Below are positions 41,678 to 50,121 of a stretch of 64,000 bases of DNA, one piece after another. Below the pieces are notes generated by a model. It saw only the letters and a list, made by a program, of their open reading frames with translations. It searched no databases and was not told where the DNA came from. Each line of letters begins with the position of its first letter. Within the stretch, counting starts at the first letter, position 1. Made by a program: the position numbers and the translations under genes. This DNA is from JAKIWV01 sp963773945 (GTDB lineage: Archaea; Thermoplasmatota; Thermoplasmata; Lutacidiplasmatales; UBA184), in NCBI GenBank assembly GCA_963773945.1, contig CAVZDD010000003.1:124001-188000 (forward strand), written 5' to 3'.

Positions 41678-42724
41678 TTAGCCCCCCTCCGCCCAGCGCC
41701 GGCTCGCAGCAAGGGCTTGCAAGGCTCGCAGCAAACCCTCGGCGCGACCGCTATCGAGCGCGAGTGCCGCAAGCTTGACCCCGGTGGGAAGATTCGCCGC
41801 TCGGCCGGACACCCAGAGGGCTGCCCCGCTCGTCAAGAGGATGCTCCCACGTCGCGCACCGCCCCCTCCGGCGAGCAGCCGGTTCGCCTCCTCGGCCGCC
41901 GCCGCCGCCGGAAGCGGACCCCACGGGCCTCGGCAATCCTCGGGCTCAATCAGGTCCGAAGCGCGGATCCTTCGGTGGCTCCGACGTCCATGGGACCAGA
42001 TGACGCAAGTCGAACTTCCGGTCGGGGAGAATTCGTCGCTGCCATCGTCGCCCGCCACGGCGAGGCCTCCGCGAACCCCTAGGGCCGGAAGCACCTGGGA
42101 CACCCGTTCGGCGACCTCTGGGTTGGGACAACCGACGACTTGGAAGGGCACACCCGCCGGGTTTGTGAGCGGGCCCAACTGATTGAAGATCGTGGGAATC
42201 CCGAGCCCCCGACGCACGGCCATCACCGCGCTGGTAGCTGTGTGGTAGAGCGGCGCGTGGAGGAACGCTATTCCATGTTGGCGGTAGCTTTCGCGCGCAA
42301 AGTCTCGCGACGTGGCGACCGGTAAGCCCAGCGCCTCGAGAAGGTCGCTCGACCCCGCATACCCCTTCACGCTCCCGCGCGCGCTCCGATTGCCATGCTT
42401 GGCCACTGGCACTCCGGCAGCCCGAACGACGAAGGCACTGACGGTGCCAATATTGAACGAGGGAGTTCGCGCCCCCCCGGAACCACACAGGTCGACCGCT
42501 CCATCCTTGCGAGGGCCCGGGAACGACATCGATCGTCGACGCAACTCGTGAGCGAAGGCGAGAATTTCTCCCGGGGTTTCTCCCTTCATTCGCAGGGCCA
42601 CGAGCAGCGCGGCCCGCGCCAGGTCGTCGGTCGCCGGATCGACGAGCCGGGCGACGAGGGCCCGGACCTGAGACGTGCTGAGCTCTTGACGAGTCAGCAA
42701 CCGGTCGAGGATTTCGAGCGTCAC
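41678..42724 (-). CDS. trpD: Anthranilate phosphoribosyltransferase
   Basis: Joins anthranilate to PRPP. 348 residues from the GTG at 42724, which overlaps the trpG stop as GTGA; a much longer open frame upstream is discarded. VDLCGSGGARTPSFNIGT is the PRPP-binding loop (usual form VGTGGDG.. ), VAKHGNRSARGSVKG and GIPTIFNQLGPLTNPA are family signatures. Confidence 0.93.
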   Translation of the reverse strand: MTLEILDRLLTRQELSTSQVRALVARLVDPATDDLARAALLVALRMKGETPGEILAFAHELRRRSMSFPGPRKDGAVDLCGSGGARTPSFNIGTVSAFVVRAAGVPVAKHGNRSARGSVKGYAGSSDLLEALGLPVATSRDFARESYRQHGIAFLHAPLYHTATSAVMAVRRGLGIPTIFNQLGPLTNPAGVPFQVVGCPNPEVAERVSQVLPALGVRGGLAVAGDDGSDEFSPTGSSTCVIWSHGRRSHRRIRASDLIEPEDCRGPWGPLPAAAAAEEANRLLAGGGGARRGSILLTSGAALWVSGRAANLPTGVKLAALALDSGRAEGLLRALQALAASRRWAEGG

Positions 42725-43302
42725 CGTCGGGTCTCCCCCAGGAAGTTCTGCAGAATCTGCGGGCCCGCCGCTGTGAGATAGGATTCCGGATGGAATTGCA
42801 CGCCGTGGACCGGGGCCGTTCGATGGTCGAGCGCCATAATCGTCCCCCGGTGGGTGGAGGCCGTAACGAGCAGCTCGTTCGGGAGTCCGTCCCGTTGCAC
42901 CACCAGGGAGTGGTATCTCGCACCCGGGAACGTCCGGGGAACGTTCCGGAAGAGGGGTACTTCGAGGTGCTCGATCTCCACCGTCTCGCCGTGGACGGGA
43001 GATTCCGCTCGACCCACATGACCCCCGTAGAATTCTCCGATCAGTTGGTGACCCAGACAAACGCCGAGGAACGGCCGCTCGGTTCCCCAGCGCGAGAGCA
43101 GCGCCCGGGCATGGCCCGTCACCTTCCGGTCCCTGGGATGTCCGGGTCCTGGCGAGAGCACGACCGCATCGGGGTCCCAGGCGATCGACCGACGGACGGG
43201 TTCGGTGTACCGGAGACACTCGACCTTCGCGCCCAGCATGCGCAAGGCTTGGTACAGGTTGTAGACGAACGAGTCCTCGTGATCGATGAGGAGGACCTTC
43301 AT
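42721..43302 (-). CDS. trpG: Anthranilate synthase glutamine amidotransferase subunit
   Basis: Supplies ammonia to TrpE. 193 residues, class I glutaminase: LIDHEDSFVYNLYQAL, LSPGPGHPRD, nucleophile Cys in LGVCLGHQLIGEFYGG, and the His/Glu pair in VQFHPESYLT. It overlaps trpE by ATGA at its start and trpD by GTGA at its end. Confidence 0.93.
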   Translation of the reverse strand: MKVLLIDHEDSFVYNLYQALRMLGAKVECLRYTEPVRRSIAWDPDAVVLSPGPGHPRDRKVTGHARALLSRWGTERPFLGVCLGHQLIGEFYGGHVGRAESPVHGETVEIEHLEVPLFRNVPRTFPGARYHSLVVQRDGLPNELLVTASTHRGTIMALDHRTAPVHGVQFHPESYLTAAGPQILQNFLGETRR

Positions 43303-44495
43303 CGGCGTTCCCCGACCAGCGTGGTCTCCAGCTCTTCGAGCTTGAGCAGAGTTTCATGGAATTCACGAGAGGGTTCCGAGTGCCAAACGATCCCGGCCCC
43401 GGCGGCGGTGTACAACTGGTTTCGGTGAGTGAACGCGCTCCGGATGGCGAGTGCCCAGGCGGCGTCACCGTTTCCCTGGATCAGACCGACCGCGCCCGCG
43501 TACGGCCCGCGCCAGGTCTGTTCCTCTCGACGGATCAGCTCCGTCGCACGGATCTTCGGCGCCCCGCTCACGGTTCCGGCCGGGAACGTGGCGGCAAGGG
43601 TCTGCCACGGCCCAACCATTGCGGGAATCCGGCCCTCCACCCGACTGACCAGGTGTTCGAGACGGGCGAACCGTTCGAGGCGTTCCTTCCAGACGAGGCG
43701 CACTGTTCCGGGGACAGAGACCCGCCCCAGGTCGTTCCGGGCCAGGTCGACGAGCATCCGGTGTTCCGCGAGCTCCTTCGGGTCTCGACGGAGCTGCCGA
43801 CGGTCTGCACGGGCCCCGCGGGGACGGGTGGCGGCAATCGGACTGAGAAAAGCCCGACCGCGTCGGGTCTCCAGCACCGATTCGGGACTTGCTCCAATGA
43901 TCTCTCGATCCCCGAACCGAAGGTAGTAGAAGTACGCGAAACGTTCCCGCGCTCGCAGAAGGCCGGCACGTTCCAGAAGGTCCTCCGGGCGCTTCCACGC
44001 CCGGCGGTGACTGAGCACCACCTGGAACGCTTCGCCGGCGCCTATCGCGGCGCGAAGCCGTCGGACGCTTCGTTCGAAAGACCCCCGAGGCATCGTGTCG
44101 GAGACTGGGGTCCCCGGGGCGGCAAACGGGCGGCGCCGGACCGCGGCCGAAGGGCGGTCTACTCTGCGAAACCGGAGTCCGGAAACGAGGGCCCACTCCC
44201 CGAGCGGAAACGGGCTTCCACGCGGTGCGGCCCGGAGGAGCGGTTCGAACAGCGAGGTGGCGTCGAAGCCGACGTACCCGACCAACGCCCGTCGCGAGTC
44301 GCCCCGAAGTTGGCGACGGGAGCGTCGGTCGAGCTCGTCGACCGTCGTGCGGGGATCCAGCGACCAGCACTCCTCGGGTTCGGTATACGAGACCGACCAC
44401 CGGCCCGGCAGACCGGGCGCCGAGCCCCGCTCGAAGTATCCCGCGCAGCCGCTCCCGGCGGAATCCCCGATAAACTCCTCCCAGGGGTCCGTCAT
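43299..44495 (-). CDS. trpE: Anthranilate synthase component I
   Basis: Converts chorismate to anthranilate with TrpG. 398 residues from the ATG at 44495, which overlaps the lysC stop as ATGA; a longer open frame upstream is discarded. SPESVLETRRGRAFLSPIAATRPRG, AEHRMLVDLARNDLGRV, the TVSGAPKIRATELI motif and YTAAGAGIVWHSEP are chorismate-binding signatures. It is shorter than most TrpE proteins in its N-terminal half; PabB is excluded mainly by context. Confidence 0.88.
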   Translation of the reverse strand: MTDPWEEFIGDSAGSGCAGYFERGSAPGLPGRWSVSYTEPEECWSLDPRTTVDELDRRSRRQLRGDSRRALVGYVGFDATSLFEPLLRAAPRGSPFPLGEWALVSGLRFRRVDRPSAAVRRRPFAAPGTPVSDTMPRGSFERSVRRLRAAIGAGEAFQVVLSHRRAWKRPEDLLERAGLLRARERFAYFYYLRFGDREIIGASPESVLETRRGRAFLSPIAATRPRGARADRRQLRRDPKELAEHRMLVDLARNDLGRVSVPGTVRLVWKERLERFARLEHLVSRVEGRIPAMVGPWQTLAATFPAGTVSGAPKIRATELIRREEQTWRGPYAGAVGLIQGNGDAAWALAIRSAFTHRNQLYTAAGAGIVWHSEPSREFHETLLKLEELETTLVGERR

Positions 44496-45808
44496 CCGGA
44501 CCTTCCATCCACCAGCGCCCGGTGCATCTGGAGGAGGACTCGCGGGGCCTCGGTCGCGGGGACGGCAAGGGTGACCGAGCGGGGAGTCGCGCTCAGGCCT
44601 TCCCCGAGACGTAGAATCGCTGGGGACAGCCGGGTCACGTCTCGCAGCACGTTGTCTCCGATGGCCGTGAGCAGCCCCACGCGATGGGGTCCGTCCAGGG
44701 TCATTCGGTCCCGGTTGGCGAGGGGTTGCAACGCCTTGCGGCCCTCCGCTCCGTGAGAAGCTTCCAGGACAACGCTCAGGAGTGTCGACGACGTGAACAA
44801 AGTCACGATGTTCAGGCCGGCCTCGGTGAGTCGGCGGGAAACCTCTGCCACGACCCCGGGCCGCTGCCGGCCGCCCGCCACACGGATCCGGACGAGTGCG
44901 ACCGGGGCGAGCAAGGTGATGGCACGCATTCCTCCAGGACCGGAATTGGGACCAATGATCGTCCGCACGATCGGATCGTCGAGGGACATGACATGCACCT
45001 CGATGCGAGCCTCCCGAGCCGGTTCGACCGTCAAGGGATGCAGGACCTTCGCTCCAAACTGGGCGAGCTCTTCCGCCTCCTCGTACGAGAGTTGCGGGAT
45101 CGGACGGGCGGAGGGGATCCGGCGAGGATCGCCCGTCAGGACCGACACCCCCCGCTTCACGAGCTCGACGCGGGAGGCTCGAAGGATCGCTCCGAGTGCG
45201 GTCGCCGAGTAGTCGGAACCGCCGCGCCCCAGCGTCGTCACCCGTCCCTCGAGACTTCGGCCCAGGAACCCGGTGATCACGGGAACTTGGCCCGCGCGAA
45301 GCCATCGGAGCAGGGCCTTACGCACGGGTCCCGCGGACCGGTCAAGCAGGATGGTCGAGGCTCCGTACTCGTTATCGGTGATGATTCCGAGATGGTCCGC
45401 CTCAACGGCTACCGCCGGAATTCCGGCGGCGAGCAGCCGCGGGATCATCCATTGCACCGCCAATCGTTCCCCTTGGCTCACGATGCGGTCCGCGAGCGGC
45501 GGGTCCACCTTCCCGCGCCGTTCCGCCTCCTCCACGAGTCGTTGAAGTCGGTGGAGCAGGGCCTCGCACTTCTTCGACCACCCCGGATGAAGGTCCCGAA
45601 TGCGGCGGAGCGCCCGAGCATGAGCGGCTCGGGCCCGGGGCGCTTGGACGATCGAGCGGAGCAGGTCCGTGACCCCCTCGCGGGCCGAGAGTACGATGAC
45701 CGTCGCGCCCTCTCCGGCGCATCGTTGGCTGATCCAGCGTACTACCTCCGCTGGTTTCGAGAGCGTCGCGCCCCCGAACTTCACCACGAGCGGGTGCTGG
45801 ACCGTCAC
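44492..45808 (-). CDS. lysC: Aspartate kinase
   Basis: Phosphorylates aspartate, the first step toward aspartate semialdehyde. 438 residues. VVKFGGATLSKPAEV is the kinase N-terminus (usual KFGGTS), TTLGRGGSDYSATALGAI the aspartate and ATP site. Two ACT domains follow (VRIRVAGGRQRPGVVAEVSRR and HRVGLLTAIGDNV), implying amino-acid feedback control. Here it probably feeds ADTH synthase as well as threonine or lysine synthesis. Starts GTG, overlapping the asd stop as GTGA. Confidence 0.92.
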   Translation of the reverse strand: MTVQHPLVVKFGGATLSKPAEVVRWISQRCAGEGATVIVLSAREGVTDLLRSIVQAPRARAAHARALRRIRDLHPGWSKKCEALLHRLQRLVEEAERRGKVDPPLADRIVSQGERLAVQWMIPRLLAAGIPAVAVEADHLGIITDNEYGASTILLDRSAGPVRKALLRWLRAGQVPVITGFLGRSLEGRVTTLGRGGSDYSATALGAILRASRVELVKRGVSVLTGDPRRIPSARPIPQLSYEEAEELAQFGAKVLHPLTVEPAREARIEVHVMSLDDPIVRTIIGPNSGPGGMRAITLLAPVALVRIRVAGGRQRPGVVAEVSRRLTEAGLNIVTLFTSSTLLSVVLEASHGAEGRKALQPLANRDRMTLDGPHRVGLLTAIGDNVLRDVTRLSPAILRLGEGLSATPRSVTLAVPATEAPRVLLQMHRALVDGRSG

Positions 45809-46890
45809 CGTCGCGAAATCCCCCCGCGATCAAGGAGGCCGCGTGCGAGGGCCAACTCTGCGTTGAGCACCGAGCCGCCGGCGCCCCCCCGAACGGCGTT
45901 ATGCGAGAGCACGAAGAAACGCAAGTACGGGGGATTCCACCGAATGCGGCCTACAACGGCGGCCATCCCACGCGCTCGCTCCGGGTGGCCGGCCCATCGG
46001 TCCCGCGTGGGTTGGGGTCGGTCCGGCTGGGTGCGAAGTTCGACCGGGGGGTGAGGCGCCGTGGGCAGATCGAGACCGCTTAGGGGATCGAATCTGGTCC
46101 AGGCTTGGCGGAGCGCCGAGAGGGAGGGACGAAGCCGGGCGTCCACGGTAACCGCCTCCAGATGGCCGTCGCGTACTCCGACTCGGGCACAGTTGGCCAG
46201 GAATGGGATCCGTTCCGGAATGATCCGGCCCTTCCGCGCCGTCCCGAAGATCCGGTTCGATTCCGCCGCTACCTTCTCCTCCTCGTGCGCGATGTATGGA
46301 ACGACGTTATCGGTGATCGACAACGAGGCCACTCCGGGGAACCCGGCGCCGGATAATGCCTGGAACGTCGTGACGTGCACCGCCTTCGGCGAGAGCAAGG
46401 ACCTGACCGGTGCGATAGCCAGCACGAGGCCGGTGGCGGTGCAGTTCGCGTTCGTCACGAGTAAGGCCCGTCGCCGGGGGCGCCCAGCCAAGGCGGTCAG
46501 GTGCGAAGCATTCACCTCCGGTACGAGCAGGGGAACGTCCGGATCGAGCCGATGGTCCGCCGAGTTCGTGAAGACGTGAATCCCCCTGTGACGACACTCC
46601 GACTCGATGGGCCCGGCGAGTCCGGACGGGATCGCCCCGAACACAACGCGGACCCCGGTGCGTTGGAGTTGGGCCGGGGAGAGGGGCCGGAGTCGCTCCT
46701 GCGATAGCTCTCGGGGAACCTCTTCGGTCAGTTGCCAGAGGTCCTCGAGGCGCTGACCGGCGGAACGCTCGCTGCCCACGAGCAGGGGCCGGGCGAACGT
46801 CGGATGTCGGGCCAGCAGTCGGGCGAAATGCTGTCCGATGTATCCGCTGGCGCCGAGGATAGCCGTGGGAATTCGGTCGGATGCGTTCAT
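45805..46890 (-). CDS. asd: Aspartate-semialdehyde dehydrogenase
   Basis: Reduces aspartyl phosphate to aspartate semialdehyde. 361 residues from the ATG at 46890, overlapping the aroC stop as ATGA; a longer upstream frame is rejected. TAILGASGYIGQHFARLL binds NADP; the catalytic Cys lies in VTNANCTATGLVLA; QALSGAGFPGVASLSI and a His near LRQAW complete the site. Archaeal/fungal-type enzyme. Product is a substrate of ADTH synthase, encoded first in the same operon. Confidence 0.92.
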   Translation of the reverse strand: MNASDRIPTAILGASGYIGQHFARLLARHPTFARPLLVGSERSAGQRLEDLWQLTEEVPRELSQERLRPLSPAQLQRTGVRVVFGAIPSGLAGPIESECRHRGIHVFTNSADHRLDPDVPLLVPEVNASHLTALAGRPRRRALLVTNANCTATGLVLAIAPVRSLLSPKAVHVTTFQALSGAGFPGVASLSITDNVVPYIAHEEEKVAAESNRIFGTARKGRIIPERIPFLANCARVGVRDGHLEAVTVDARLRPSLSALRQAWTRFDPLSGLDLPTAPHPPVELRTQPDRPQPTRDRWAGHPERARGMAAVVGRIRWNPPYLRFFVLSHNAVRGGAGGSVLNAELALARGLLDRGGISRR

Positions 46891-47972
46891 GCGAGGAAAC
46901 CTCCCGCCAACGCCAGGTCGACCATTGCAGACGCCGCCACCGACTCCAGCACTACGACCGCGCGTGGAACGATGCACGGGTCATGTCGACCCGTCACCAC
47001 GAGTTCTTCGGTTTTGTGCGTGGCTAGATTCACCGTCTGCTGTGGGCGGGCGATGGACGACGTCGGCTTAACCGCGGCTCGGAAGACGATCGGCATGCCG
47101 TTCGCGAGACCGCCGAGAATGCCCCCGGCGTTGTTGCTGCGGGTGACGACCCGGTCTCCTTCCCAGGCAAACGCGTCGTTGTGCTCGCTGCCGCGCATGC
47201 CCGCGGCCCGGAATCCCGCCCCGAACTCGATCCCTTTTACCGCCGGCACCGAGAACGCGAGGTGCGCGATGGCGCTTTCGATGGAGTCGAAGAACGGTTC
47301 TCCGAGCCCGACCGGACTTCCGAAGATCCGAGTTTCCACAATCCCCCCGAGGCTATCGCCCTCCTTTCGGGCCTTCGTGATCGCCTCCTCCATCGCTGCC
47401 GCGGCCTGCGGGTCCGGACAACCTACCTCGTTGAGGTCACGTCGCTGACGGAGTGTGTCCACGTCGAGGCCTTCCTCCGTCTGGGCCGGGACCCCCCCAA
47501 TGCTCTGCGTGAACGACGCCACCTCGATACCCTTCACCGCCAGCATCTGAGCGGCGATCGCCCCTCCGATGACTAACCCAACGGTCATCCGGCCGGAAAA
47601 GATCCCGCCGCCCGAGAGGTCCGCCTCGGGTCCGTAACGCACCCGCGCCGGATAGTCGGCGTGCCCGGGCCGAGGGGTATCGCGGAGCCGTTCATAGGGC
47701 CCACGTTGAACATCCTCGTTGGCGACGTGCATGCGGATGGGCGAGCCGTCGGCGGCGCGATCGTGTATGCCGGCGTCCACGATCAGGTGGTCCTCCTCCT
47801 GCCGCTTCGTCGCCAAGCGTCGACCGACGGGTCGCCGTCGGTCCAGCGCCGACTGAATCTTCTCGACATTCACGGGCGTTCTCGCCGGCACACCCTCGAT
47901 GGTGACACCGACCTCGGGCCCATGGCTCGAGCCGAAGATCGTCATCCGGTACCGTCTCCCGACACTCATCAT
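46887..47972 (-). CDS. aroC: Chorismate synthase
   Basis: Last step of the shikimate pathway; requires reduced FMN. 361 residues from the ATG at 47972, overlapping the aroA stop by 4 bp. YRMTIFGSSHGPEVGVTIEGVP opens the family, RPGHADYPARVRYG, GGIFSGRMT, MRGSEHNDAF and RSNNAGGILGGLANG are its signatures. Confidence 0.95.
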   Translation of the reverse strand: MMSVGRRYRMTIFGSSHGPEVGVTIEGVPARTPVNVEKIQSALDRRRPVGRRLATKRQEEDHLIVDAGIHDRAADGSPIRMHVANEDVQRGPYERLRDTPRPGHADYPARVRYGPEADLSGGGIFSGRMTVGLVIGGAIAAQMLAVKGIEVASFTQSIGGVPAQTEEGLDVDTLRQRRDLNEVGCPDPQAAAAMEEAITKARKEGDSLGGIVETRIFGSPVGLGEPFFDSIESAIAHLAFSVPAVKGIEFGAGFRAAGMRGSEHNDAFAWEGDRVVTRSNNAGGILGGLANGMPIVFRAAVKPTSSIARPQQTVNLATHKTEELVVTGRHDPCIVPRAVVVLESVAASAMVDLALAGGFLA

Positions 47973-49249
47973 GCGACCGTTTCGCCTCCGTTTATCAGCA
48001 CCCGTAGGGCATCCCAAAACCCCGGGAACGACTTGGAAACCGCCTCTGCACGACCGATGCGGGAAACCCCACCGGCCGCCAGGCCGGCGACGGCGGCGCT
48101 CATGACCAATCGGTGGTCCTTCAGCGACGGAAGGTTCAGCGGGCGCGGCGACTCCACGCCTGTAATGTCTACCCCGGCAGCTTGGGACGACACCTGCGCC
48201 CCGAGGGCCCGCGCGAGCCGGATGGATTCCCTCTTCCGGTCGGATTCCTTGAACTCGAGGTGCGGCGCCCCTCGCAATCGACTGCGCCGTCCAGGAACGA
48301 GCGCGCCGAGGACCGCCACAAGCGGGAACAGGTCCGGAGAGTCCGTCAGGTCAACCGAGACGGGCCCGGTGAGAGGGCCGGTCACGCGGACGACCCGCGA
48401 AGTACGATGGACCCGAGCTCCCATCTCACCCAGAATCGGCAGAATGGCGAGGTCCGCTTGCGGGAGGTCGGCGGGAATCCCTTCCACCTCGACCGATCCG
48501 CCCGTGACGGCCGCGGCAGCCCAGAGGTAGGCGGCGGAGGAGGCGTCGCCCGGAACACGAATCCGACCCCCCCGATATTTCTGGCCGCCGGGGATGTGGA
48601 AGGCTCCCGGCGTACGACGCAGCTCGATGCCGCGATCGGCCAAGACCGCGCAGGTCGCTTCCACATACGGCTGGGAAACGATTCGACCTCGCACATGAAG
48701 TTCGGAGGAGCCGACCAGCGTTGGCAGCACCATCAGCAGGGCCGAGGTGAACTGGGAGCTTACATCGCCCCCGACCGTCACGTGTCCAGCGTGGATGGGT
48801 CCCTGAATTGTGCAGGGAAGCGCGCGCCCTCTCGTCGGGGCGCGGACGCGGGCCCCGAGAGACTGGAGAGCTTCGTAAAGTTCCGCCATCGGTCGGCTGG
48901 ATAGCCGCGGCGCACCCTCGAACCGAACCGGATCGTGCCGGAGGGCGGCGACGGCGGATAGGAATCGGAGCGATGTACCGGACTCCCCACACTGGACCAC
49001 GCGCCGCGGGGATCGTGTGCGGGGCCTCGCGCTGATCTTCCACTCGCCGTCAGAACCGCTGATTCGGGCTCCAAGCGCGCGGAGCCCGATTCGCGTGGCC
49101 CGAGTATCGTCGGAATCGAGCGGTCCCTCGACGACGGAGGGGTTTCCCGCCAGAAACGCGGCTATCAGGGCCCGGTGGGTGTAGCTCTTCGAGGGCGGAG
49201 CCCGGACTCGTCCGTGGACGTAGGCGGGACGAATCGTCTGGACCGTCAT
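47969..49249 (-). CDS. aroA: 3-phosphoshikimate 1-carboxyvinyltransferase (EPSP synthase)
   Basis: Adds enolpyruvyl to shikimate 3-phosphate. 426 residues from the ATG at 49249, which overlaps the aroK stop; upstream frame extension is rejected. VRAPPSKSYTHRALIAAFLA, CGESGTSLRFLSAVAAL, GGDVSSQFTSALLMVLP, DLTDSPDLFPLVAVLG and FKESDRKRE are the usual substrate-binding motifs. Confidence 0.95.
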   Translation of the reverse strand: MTVQTIRPAYVHGRVRAPPSKSYTHRALIAAFLAGNPSVVEGPLDSDDTRATRIGLRALGARISGSDGEWKISARPRTRSPRRVVQCGESGTSLRFLSAVAALRHDPVRFEGAPRLSSRPMAELYEALQSLGARVRAPTRGRALPCTIQGPIHAGHVTVGGDVSSQFTSALLMVLPTLVGSSELHVRGRIVSQPYVEATCAVLADRGIELRRTPGAFHIPGGQKYRGGRIRVPGDASSAAYLWAAAAVTGGSVEVEGIPADLPQADLAILPILGEMGARVHRTSRVVRVTGPLTGPVSVDLTDSPDLFPLVAVLGALVPGRRSRLRGAPHLEFKESDRKRESIRLARALGAQVSSQAAGVDITGVESPRPLNLPSLKDHRLVMSAAVAGLAAGGVSRIGRAEAVSKSFPGFWDALRVLINGGETVA

Positions 49250-50121
49250 ACTTCCTCGGCCAGGGTTGTCTCGGCCGGCCGGATTCTTGCCCGTCGGACC
49301 TCGCCACCCCGTTGCGGAAGAAAGGCCACTACGGCATCGATCTTCGGTCTCGGGACGAGAACCGCCAAGGCTGGGCCCATACCGCTGACTCCGCACATCG
49401 TCGCGCCGTGGCCCATCAGGTTCGACCGTAGCGCGCCGTAGTCGTACCCCATCACACGTTCGACCAGTTCGGTGTTAAGCGTCATGGCCTCGACCCACCG
49501 GCCGGCCCGGGCGGCGTCGGCGGCCGTGCGTCCTGCCTCGGCCTCCGCGCGAAAGCGTTCGAGCCAAGCGATCGATGGAACATGCGACTCCGAGGGAATC
49601 CAGAGCGCAACGTCGAGGTCGGTATCGAACGGTGCGGACCGAATCGGTTGCCGGTTCGTGTTGTCCGTCAAGGCTACTCCGCCTCGGAGCGCTGCCAGGC
49701 AATCGTCGTATGCGCCGGTCGCGCTCAGTCCGATCTCTTGCGCGACGTCAGCCGCGAGACGGGCGAGTTCTTCCGCGGAGCGGGACTGTCGGAGGGCGCC
49801 GGCGACGGCGCGCAAGACGGCGCCTCCCACCGCCGAGGAACTCTTGAGTCCCTTCCTGATCGGTACCGCGGAAACGATCCGAAGATCTCCCGAGAACATC
49901 TCGCCGGTAGCAAACCGGGAAAGCCCTAGTCTCAGGGTCTCCCGAACGAGGGCCGTATCCGATGTGCGTTCCACCTGAATCCGGTGCGACGTGAGTCCCT
50001 CGGTGGGACGGAGGTCCACCTCGGCCCGCACCGGGAGCGACACCGCGACCGCGCAGCCGATGCCGGTCGGTAGTGCGTTCACCACGGTGACCGCGCCCGA
50101 GGCCGTGCCTACTCCGCGCAC
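49246..50121 (-). CDS. aroK: Shikimate kinase, archaeal GHMP type
   Basis: Phosphorylates shikimate; unrelated to bacterial AroK. 291 residues from the GTG at 50121, which overlaps aroDE by 13 bp. GTASGAVTVVNALPTGIGCAVA at the N-terminus, the ATP loop VPIRKGLKSSSAVGGAVL, SATGAYDDCLAALRGGV and GHGATMCGVSGMGPALAVL are GHMP signatures of the archaeal enzyme. Confidence 0.92.
   Translation of the reverse strand: MRGVGTASGAVTVVNALPTGIGCAVAVSLPVRAEVDLRPTEGLTSHRIQVERTSDTALVRETLRLGLSRFATGEMFSGDLRIVSAVPIRKGLKSSSAVGGAVLRAVAGALRQSRSAEELARLAADVAQEIGLSATGAYDDCLAALRGGVALTDNTNRQPIRSAPFDTDLDVALWIPSESHVPSIAWLERFRAEAEAGRTAADAARAGRWVEAMTLNTELVERVMGYDYGALRSNLMGHGATMCGVSGMGPALAVLVPRPKIDAVVAFLPQRGGEVRRARIRPAETTLAEEV

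Noticed and set aside
42725..43468. N-terminal extension of trpD
   Set aside because: The frame upstream of the GTG at 42724 overlaps all of trpG and has no TrpD features; the GTGA overlap marks the real start.
44496..45305. N-terminal extension of trpE
   Set aside because: It covers the lysC coding region in another frame; the ATG at 44495 overlapping the lysC stop is the real start.
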